Of a stretch of 64,000 nt of DNA, positions 58,374 to 64,000 are shown piece by piece. The DNA comes from Dechloromonas sp. Lineage in GTDB: Bacteria; Pseudomonadota; Gammaproteobacteria; Burkholderiales; Rhodocyclaceae. The translations under genes were made by a program, and so were the position numbers. The number at the start of each line of letters is the position of its first letter. The stretch's first letter is position 1. The stretch lies in assembly GCA_028687035.1 (NCBI GenBank), contig JAQUAX010000007.1, positions 96,549 through 160,548 on the forward strand, written 5' to 3'. The notes beneath the pieces were generated by a model. That model saw nothing but the letters and a program-made list of their open reading frames with translations, was not told where the DNA came from and did no database searches.

Positions 58374-60551
58374 ATGAGTCAACAAGCAAATATCCCGGCC
58401 GGGGGAGGGGTTTCCGGCTTGCGGGCGGACGTCTTGCATCACGATCCGCTGCTCGATTGTCTGGTCGAACTGGCGCGCATCCATGGGCGCCCCAATACGC
58501 GGGCTGCGCTGATTGCCGGCCTGCCGCTCGAAAAGGGAACGCTGACGCCGTCGCTGTTCGCCCGCGCGGCCAGCCGGGCGGGCCTGTCGGCCAAGGTCGC
58601 CCGGCGTTCCCTGGATCGCATCGATGCCTTGCTGCTGCCGGCCGTCCTGCTGCTCAAGGGGGAGGAGGCCTGCGTACTGCTCGGCTGGGACGAGTCCGGA
58701 ACGACCGCCCGCGTGCTGTTCCCGGAAACCGGCCAGGGCTCCGTCCAGGTGCCGCGGGATGCGCTGGCCGAGCGCTATGCCGGCATCGCGATCTTCTGCC
58801 GTCCGCATTTCCGTTTCGACCAGCGCACGCCGCAGGTCGGCGAGGTCAAGCTGCGCCACTGGTTCTGGGGCACGCTGGCCGAGCAGTGGCCGGTCTACCG
58901 CGACGTGCTCGGTGCCGCGCTGATGATCAACCTGATCGCGCTGGCGCTGCCGATGTTCACGATGAACGTTTATGACCGCGTCGTCCCCAATCGCGCGATC
59001 GAGACGCTGTGGGTGCTGGCGCTGGGCGTCATCGCCATCCTCTGTGTGGACATGGTGCTGCGCTCGCTGCGCGGCTATTTCATCGACCTGGCCAGCGCCC
59101 GCATCGACCTCCAGCTGTCGGCCGGCATCATGGAGCGCGTGCTCGGCGTGCGCATGGAGGCCCGGCCGGCCGCGGTCGGCGCCTTCTCGTCGAACCTGCG
59201 CTCCTTCGAGACGGTGCGCGACTTCATCACGTCGGCGTCGGTGACCGCCTTCATCGATCTGCCTTTCGCGCTGCTGTTCATGCTGGTCATCGCGCTGATC
59301 GCCTGGCCGCTGATCTTCCCGCTGCTCTTCGGCATCGTCGTCGTCGTCGTCTATGCCTACATCCTTCAGCACAAGATGCACGACCTGTCGGAAACGACCT
59401 ACCGCGCCGGCGCGCTGCGCAACGCGACGCTGGTCGAGAGCCTGAGCGCGCTGGAAACGATCAAGACCCAGGGCGCCGAAGCGGTGATGCAGTCGAAATG
59501 GGAGAAATCCGTCGCCTTCGTCGCCCGCGTCAATAACCGGATGCGCTTCCTGGCCGCCGCGGCGACCAACGGGGCGCTGGAAATCCAGCAGTTGCTCAAC
59601 GTCCTGGTCATCGTCGTCGGGGTCTACCTGATCGCCAACAACCAGCTCAGCATGGGCGGCCTGATTGCCTGCACGATGCTCAGCTCGCGGGCGCTGGCGC
59701 CGCTCGGCCAGCTGGTCGGCCTGCTGATGCAGTACCACAATGCGAAGGTCGCGCTGACTTCGCTCGAACAGGTCATGAAGAATCCGGTCGAACGTCCGGC
59801 CGACGCCAGTTTTGTGCATCGTCCGGAATTGAAGGGCGACATCGAGTTCCGCGACGTCCAGTTCAACTATCCGAACAGCCAGATCGCGGCGCTGAAAGGC
59901 ATCACCTGCCGGGTCCGGGCCGGCGAGAAGGTGGTCGTCATCGGCCGTATCGGTTCCGGCAAGACGACGCTGCAGAAGTTGTTGCTTGGCCTGTACCTGC
60001 CGACCTCGGGCAGCGTCAGCATTGACGGCGTCGATCTCCGCCAGCTCGACCCGGCCGACCTGCGCCGCAACATCGGTTATGTCGCGCAGGACGTCACGCT
60101 GTTCTACGGCACGCTGCGCGACAACATCGCGATCGGCGCGCCCTATGCCGACGACGCGGCGATCGTCGCGGCGGCCGAGGTCGGCGGCCTCAGCGATTTC
60201 GTCAATCGTCATCCCGACGGCTTCGACATGATGATCGGCGAGCGTGGCGATTCGCTGTCCGGCGGCCAGCGCCAGGGCGTCGCGATCGCCCGGGCCTTCC
60301 TGATGGATCCGCCCATCCTGCTGCTCGACGAACCGACCAGTGCGATGGACTTCTCGTCCGAGCAGCAGTTCAAGCAGCGCCTGAAGGCCCTTGCGGCGCA
60401 CAAGACCGTGCTGATCGTCACGCATCGCAACAGCCTGCTCGATCTCGCCGACCGGGTGATCGTCATCGATGACGGCCGCGTCGTCGCCGACGGCCCGCGC
60501 GACCAGGTGATCCAGGCCCTGCAAGGCGGCCGGATCGGGAGGGCGTCATGA
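58374..60551 (+). CDS. Type I secretion ABC transporter (LapB-like)
   Basis: A 725-residue inner-membrane exporter. Residues 1-150 form a C39-peptidase-like domain without the catalytic Cys, as in LapB and HlyB; six helices follow (about 180-450), then the ATPase domain with IGRIGSGKTT (about 523-532), signature LSGGQRQG and LLLDEPTSAMD. It would export the adhesin encoded downstream. It overlaps the HlyD-family gene by four bases. Confidence 0.93.
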   Translation: MSQQANIPAGGGVSGLRADVLHHDPLLDCLVELARIHGRPNTRAALIAGLPLEKGTLTPSLFARAASRAGLSAKVARRSLDRIDALLLPAVLLLKGEEACVLLGWDESGTTARVLFPETGQGSVQVPRDALAERYAGIAIFCRPHFRFDQRTPQVGEVKLRHWFWGTLAEQWPVYRDVLGAALMINLIALALPMFTMNVYDRVVPNRAIETLWVLALGVIAILCVDMVLRSLRGYFIDLASARIDLQLSAGIMERVLGVRMEARPAAVGAFSSNLRSFETVRDFITSASVTAFIDLPFALLFMLVIALIAWPLIFPLLFGIVVVVVYAYILQHKMHDLSETTYRAGALRNATLVESLSALETIKTQGAEAVMQSKWEKSVAFVARVNNRMRFLAAAATNGALEIQQLLNVLVIVVGVYLIANNQLSMGGLIACTMLSSRALAPLGQLVGLLMQYHNAKVALTSLEQVMKNPVERPADASFVHRPELKGDIEFRDVQFNYPNSQIAALKGITCRVRAGEKVVVIGRIGSGKTTLQKLLLGLYLPTSGSVSIDGVDLRQLDPADLRRNIGYVAQDVTLFYGTLRDNIAIGAPYADDAAIVAAAEVGGLSDFVNRHPDGFDMMIGERGDSLSGGQRQGVAIARAFLMDPPILLLDEPTSAMDFSSEQQFKQRLKALAAHKTVLIVTHRNSLLDLADRVIVIDDGRVVADGPRDQVIQALQGGRIGRAS

Positions 60552-61966
60552 AACAGCGCCTGATGCGCGTCGCCGGCGCGCTGCATGCCCGGCTCGAGAC
60601 GATTGCCCAGCGCGCCGAGCCTCAGGTCGAGCGGGTGCTCGGTCGACTGCCCGGCAAGGAGGAAATCGAGGCCGTCGATTTCGCCACCGAATCCGACCTC
60701 GCGATGATTCGCCAGGAACCGCTGCGGGCCAAGGTGCTGCTGCGCCTGATCGGGATCGCGCTCGGCCTGTTCCTGCTGTGGGCGGCGATCGCCCAGCTCG
60801 ACGAGGTCACGCGTGGCGAGGGCAAGGTCATTCCGTCGCGCCAGATCCAGGTGCTGCAGAGCATCGACGGCGGCCTAGTCTCGGAAATCCTGGTCCGCGA
60901 GGGCGACGTCGTCGAGGCCGAGCAGTTGCTGGTCAAGATCGACGAAACCCGTTTCGTGTCCTCGGTCAAGGAAAACCAGGCCCAGTACTTCGGCCTGCTG
61001 GCCAAGGCCGCGCGGCTGCGTGCGATGTCGGACGGCAAGCCCTTCGTGCCGCCGCCCGAGGTGTTGAAGCAGGAGCCGGCGATCGTCGAACAGGAACGCC
61101 AGCTGTACGAAGCCAAGCGCGACGAGATGCAGGCGGCGGTGTCGATCGCCCGCCAGCAGCTGGCGCAGCGCCATCAGGAACTGAACGAGGCGCAGGCGCG
61201 GCGGGCGCAGGCCAGCCAGGGCTACGAGCTGACCTCGCGCGAATTGTCGGTGACCCGGCCGCTGATCAATTCCGGCGCCGTTTCCGAGGTTGAACTGCTC
61301 CGTCTGGAGCGCGACGTGTCGCGTTACCGCGGCGAACGCGACATGGCGTCGGCCCAGATTACCCGGACCCAGGCGGCAATCAACGAGGCGCAGCGCAAGA
61401 TCGAGGAGGTCGAACTGAGCTTCCGCAACGATGCCGGCAAGGAGTTGTCGGAGACCATGGCCAAGTTGAACAGCCTGGCCGAGGGCAGCGTCGCGCTGTC
61501 CGACCGGGTCAAGCAGTCGTCGATCCGTTCGCCGGTCAGGGGAACGGTCAAGCGCCTGCTGGTCAATACCGTCGGCGGCGTCGTCCAGCCGGGCAAGGAC
61601 ATGATAGAGATCGTGCCGCTCGAGGATACGCTGCTGCTCGAAGCACGCATCCTGCCGCGCGACATCGCCTTCCTGCGCCCGGGGCAGCCGGCGATGGTCA
61701 AGTTCACCGCGTATGATTTCTCGATCTACGGTGGACTCGAAGGGACGCTCGAGCACATTGGGGCGGATACCGTGATGGACGACAAGGGCAACGCCTTCTA
61801 CACGGTGCGCGTGCGCACCAGCAAGGCCCGGTTCGGGGATGCCAACCTGCCGATCATTCCCGGCATGGTGGCCGAGGTGGATATCCTGACCGGCAAGAAG
61901 AGCGTGCTGACCTATCTGCTGAAGCCGGTACTGCGCGCCAAGAGCGTTGCGATGACGGAGCGCTGA
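60548..61966 (+). CDS. HlyD-family membrane fusion protein (LapC-like)
   Basis: A 472-residue adaptor. A cytoplasmic start of about 70 residues, one transmembrane helix ([21 protein letters not shown]), a lipoyl-like half ([20 protein letters not shown]), a long periplasmic coiled coil (about 190-330) and a beta-barrel with a C-terminal segment typical of the family. It links the ABC transporter to a TolC-like outer-membrane protein, which is not in the window. The stop overlaps the next gene start. Confidence 0.93.
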   Translation: MKQRLMRVAGALHARLETIAQRAEPQVERVLGRLPGKEEIEAVDFATESDLAMIRQEPLRAKVLLRLIGIALGLFLLWAAIAQLDEVTRGEGKVIPSRQIQVLQSIDGGLVSEILVREGDVVEAEQLLVKIDETRFVSSVKENQAQYFGLLAKAARLRAMSDGKPFVPPPEVLKQEPAIVEQERQLYEAKRDEMQAAVSIARQQLAQRHQELNEAQARRAQASQGYELTSRELSVTRPLINSGAVSEVELLRLERDVSRYRGERDMASAQITRTQAAINEAQRKIEEVELSFRNDAGKELSETMAKLNSLAEGSVALSDRVKQSSIRSPVRGTVKRLLVNTVGGVVQPGKDMIEIVPLEDTLLLEARILPRDIAFLRPGQPAMVKFTAYDFSIYGGLEGTLEHIGADTVMDDKGNAFYTVRVRTSKARFGDANLPIIPGMVAEVDILTGKKSVLTYLLKPVLRAKSVAMTER

Positions 61967-62583
61967 TGGGGCACTGCTTCGTCGATCTCGAGGCGCGGCC
62001 GCTGCCGTCCTGGCGTGAAGCCTTCCACGACGCCCGGTGGCTGGCGCGCGAACGGCTCGCCGAGCTTCCGGCCGAAAGCGCCGGCATCGTCTGGTGCCGG
62101 GTGCGGGCCGGCGAGGCGCCGGAGGACGTGTTGCAGGATTACTCCCCGCGGCCGGGGCGGCATCTCGTGGTGCTGGCCGACGAGCCGGACGAGGCGATGG
62201 TCACCCGGGCGCTGGCTGCCGGCGCGGCCGGTTGCTGCAATACCCACGCGGCGCCGGAGGTCATCCGGCAGGTCGCGCTGGTCGTCGAGAACGGCGGCCT
62301 GTGGGTCGGCCAGTCGCTGCTCAGCCGGCTGATCGGCGATACGGCGCGCATTCTCGCCCGGCGGGAGACTCCCGAAGCGCACGACGACTGGTCAGGCCTG
62401 CTCTCGGAGCGTGAAGTGCAGGTTGCCCGATTGGTCGCCAGCGGCGAGAGCAACAAGGAAATCGCCCGCGAACTGGCGATCACGGAGCGGACCGTCAAGG
62501 CCCACCTGACGGCGATTTTCGAAAAGCTCGGCCTGCGCGACCGGCTGCATCTGTCACTCCGGGTTAACGGTCTGCCGCTCTAG
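61966..62583 (+). CDS. LuxR-type regulator with degenerate receiver-like domain
   Basis: A 205-residue protein. The C-terminal LuxR helix-turn-helix is clear: [21 protein letters not shown], then the recognition helix in [18 protein letters not shown]. The first 130 residues look like a receiver fold ([21 protein letters not shown]) but the phospho-acceptor Asp region reads IVWCRVRAG. It is encoded between the exporter genes and the adhesin gene, so it probably controls adhesin expression by a phosphorylation-independent signal. Confidence 0.85.
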   Translation: MGHCFVDLEARPLPSWREAFHDARWLARERLAELPAESAGIVWCRVRAGEAPEDVLQDYSPRPGRHLVVLADEPDEAMVTRALAAGAAGCCNTHAAPEVIRQVALVVENGGLWVGQSLLSRLIGDTARILARRETPEAHDDWSGLLSEREVQVARLVASGESNKEIARELAITERTVKAHLTAIFEKLGLRDRLHLSLRVNGLPL

Positions 62584-62694
62584 CGGTCCGGTGTCGCGGC
62601 ACTGTGGCTTCATCTGTACTTTGGTGCAATGGATGATGTGACATTTGGCCACTAAACTTCGACACATTATTAACAGTGTTGTTGGAGAGTTATC
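62584..62694 (+). promoter_or_regulatory. Upstream region of the adhesin gene
   Basis: About 110 bases, AT-richer than the surroundings, between the regulator and the adhesin. No clear promoter boxes can be assigned with confidence. TTGGAGAG six bases before the GTG is the ribosome site. Binding sites for the adjacent LuxR-type protein would be expected here. Confidence 0.4.
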
Positions 62695-64000
62695 GTGGCC
62701 CAGGTTATTGCGAAGATTACCGCCCTGTTTGGTCAGGCCTATGCGCGCGACAGCGCCGGCCGGATGCGTCGCCTGAAGTTGGGCGACCTGATTCGCGAAG
62801 GCGAAACCGTCGTCGTCAGCGACGACTCCCAGGCCATCCTGAAGCTGGCCGACGGCCGCGACATGACCGTCCGCCCGAGCCAGAGCGTCCGCCTGGATGG
62901 CGAAGTGGCGGCGGCCGTGAAGCCGGATGCCACCGACAGTTCCGTCGTCAACAACCAGAAGGGCTTCCAGAAGCTGGCCAAGGCGCTTGCCAAGGGCGGC
63001 AACCTCGACGACCTGATCGAAGAGCCGGCCGCCGGCCCGGTTGCCCAGGGCGGCAATGAAGGCCATACCTTCATCGAATTCGCTCGCATCGTCGAAACGG
63101 TGGGCTCGCTGAGCTACCAGTTCGGCACCGATGATCCGTCGGCCAACACGGTTACCCCGCTTGCCCAGGTGCTCGGCGAGCCCGACGTCGACTCGGTCGA
63201 GCCGCTTCCGGGCAACGACATCGTCGTCGAGGGCGACGTGCTGGTCTACGTGGTGACGCTGACGGCAGCGACCACCGCGCCGACCACCTACAGTTTCGCA
63301 TTGGGCGGCGGAACCGCCGGCGCTTCCGATTACGACGCCGCAGGCGTCAGCTTTACCAACGGCGTGGTGCTGAATGCCGACGGCACGATCACCGTGCCGG
63401 CCGGGGTCAGCCAGTTCGAAGTCAGCATCCCGACCGTCGATGACGCGGTGTACGAGCCGGGCGCGAATGAAACGGTCCCGCTGACGGTCGACGGCGTGAC
63501 CGGGGTCGGTGAAATCATCGACAACGACAAGCCGGGCATCGACACGGTCGAACCGGGCAAGCCGGGGCCGGGCGACGATGCGGTGGTCGAAGGCAACGAT
63601 CTGGTTTACACGGTGACGCTGACCGAAGCGACCAACCAGGAGACGACCTACACGTTCAAGTTGGGCGAGGGCACGGCGAGCCTGGCCGACTACGATGCGA
63701 ACGACGTGGCGTTCTCGAACGGGGTGGTGCTGAATTCGAACGGGACGATCACGGTGCCGGCGGGAGTCAAGGACTTCACGGTGACGGTGCATACGACCGA
63801 CGATACGGTGTACGAGCCGGGCCCGAACGAAACGGTGCCGCTGACGATCGACGGCGTGACCGGCACGGGTGAGATCATCGACAACGACAAGCCGGGCATC
63901 GACACGGTCGAACCGGGCAAGCCGGGGCCGGGCGACGATGCGGTGGTCGAAGGCAACGATCTGGTTTACACGGTGACGCTGACCGAAGCGACCAACCAGG
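62695..64000 (+). CDS. LapA-type repetitive adhesin, N-terminal part
   Basis: 435 codons are visible and the frame is open at the window edge. Residues 1-75 match the retention module of LapA-like giant adhesins (AYARDSAGRMRRLKLGDLIREG). PAAG at 111-114 is a candidate cleavage site for a LapG-type periplasmic protease. From about residue 155 begin immunoglobulin/Calx-beta-like repeats of 120 residues. The start is GTG with a TTGGAGAG site. It would be secreted by the upstream type I system and held at the surface for attachment and biofilm formation. Confidence 0.9.
   Translation, partial: MAQVIAKITALFGQAYARDSAGRMRRLKLGDLIREGETVVVSDDSQAILKLADGRDMTVRPSQSVRLDGEVAAAVKPDATDSSVVNNQKGFQKLAKALAKGGNLDDLIEEPAAGPVAQGGNEGHTFIEFARIVETVGSLSYQFGTDDPSANTVTPLAQVLGEPDVDSVEPLPGNDIVVEGDVLVYVVTLTAATTAPTTYSFALGGGTAGASDYDAAGVSFTNGVVLNADGTITVPAGVSQFEVSIPTVDDAVYEPGANETVPLTVDGVTGVGEIIDNDKPGIDTVEPGKPGPGDDAVVEGNDLVYTVTLTEATNQETTYTFKLGEGTASLADYDANDVAFSNGVVLNSNGTITVPAGVKDFTVTVHTTDDTVYEPGPNETVPLTIDGVTGTGEIIDNDKPGIDTVEPGKPGPGDDAVVEGNDLVYTVTLTEATNQ
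63166..64000 (+). repeat. Tandem 360-bp coding repeats of the adhesin
   Basis: Units begin near 63166, 63526 and 63886 and differ in divergence: 63514-63640 is identical to 63874-64000 over 127 bases, spaced exactly 360 bases; the first unit is clearly related at protein level but diverged. The repeat run continues past the window end, so the full number is unknown. Confidence 0.92.

Noticed and set aside
63166..64000. CRISPR-like array
   Set aside because: The repeats are long coding units with a 360-base period inside an open adhesin frame, without short direct repeats and unique spacers.

Overview
The window looks like the chromosome of a GC-rich betaproteobacterium, most likely of the Rhodocyclales (Azoarcus/Thauera/Aromatoleum-like). 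This is inferred from gene content: queA-tgt-yajC-secD, paired cyanophycin synthetases, a complete phenol hydroxylase plus meta-cleavage pathway under a DmpR-type sigma-54 activator, PPi-dependent phosphofructokinase next to an H+-pyrophosphatase, and a LapA-type adhesin locus. All identifications rest on reading protein motifs; no database search was run.

Layout. 1-3810 (minus strand): a secreted protein of unknown function, then queA, tgt, yajC and the start of secD. 3932-13622: a 9.6-kb integrated element bounded by a 56-bp direct repeat of the 3' part of a tRNA-Leu(CAA) gene. The intact tRNA lies at 13567-13651 and the displaced copy at 3932-3987, still next to what looks like the old tRNA terminator. 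All recognised element genes run on the minus strand: tyrosine integrase, small unknown genes, a zinc-finger/Toprim primase, a RepA-like ATPase, a repeat-rich intergenic region, a truncated IS5-type transposase, and a small virion-like block (morphogenesis-like protein, HK97-fold major capsid protein, unknown genes, M41-like metallopeptidase). No portal, terminase or tail genes are visible, so it resembles a phage satellite or a reduced prophage.

13677-22566 (minus): a cyanophycin operon (ABC exporter, DUF1854 protein, cphA', cphA) that continues by overlapping start/stop codons into cobA (uroporphyrinogen-III methyltransferase) and a Rap1a/Tai-like secreted protein. 22669-24805 (plus): an RluE-type pseudouridine synthase, a DUF192 protein, ubiC and an ABM-domain membrane protein.

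24815-40953: aromatic degradation. DmpR (minus) faces a sigma-54 promoter with two upstream activator sites that drives dmpKLMNOP and dmpQ, converting phenol to catechol. A GntR repressor-type gene (minus) separates this from a second operon with a sigma-70-like promoter: dmpB, a HbpS/GlcG-like gene, dmpC, dmpD, dmpE, an SDR gene, dmpF, dmpG, dmpH, dmpI. Together these take catechol to pyruvate and acetyl-CoA. 41061-47825: a Ycf48-like lipoprotein, an RND/MMPL exporter, and DUF1302 and DUF1329 envelope proteins, probably an export system for hydrophobic compounds. An orphan PhnD-like periplasmic protein follows.

48962-58268: housekeeping genes sodB, xseA, exbB, exbD, lpxK, a Trm112-like protein, kdsB, adk, then pfp and hppA, which together form a pyrophosphate energy module. 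58374-64000 (plus): a type I secretion ABC transporter, HlyD-family adaptor, LuxR-type regulator and the start of a large repetitive LapA-like adhesin that runs off the window.
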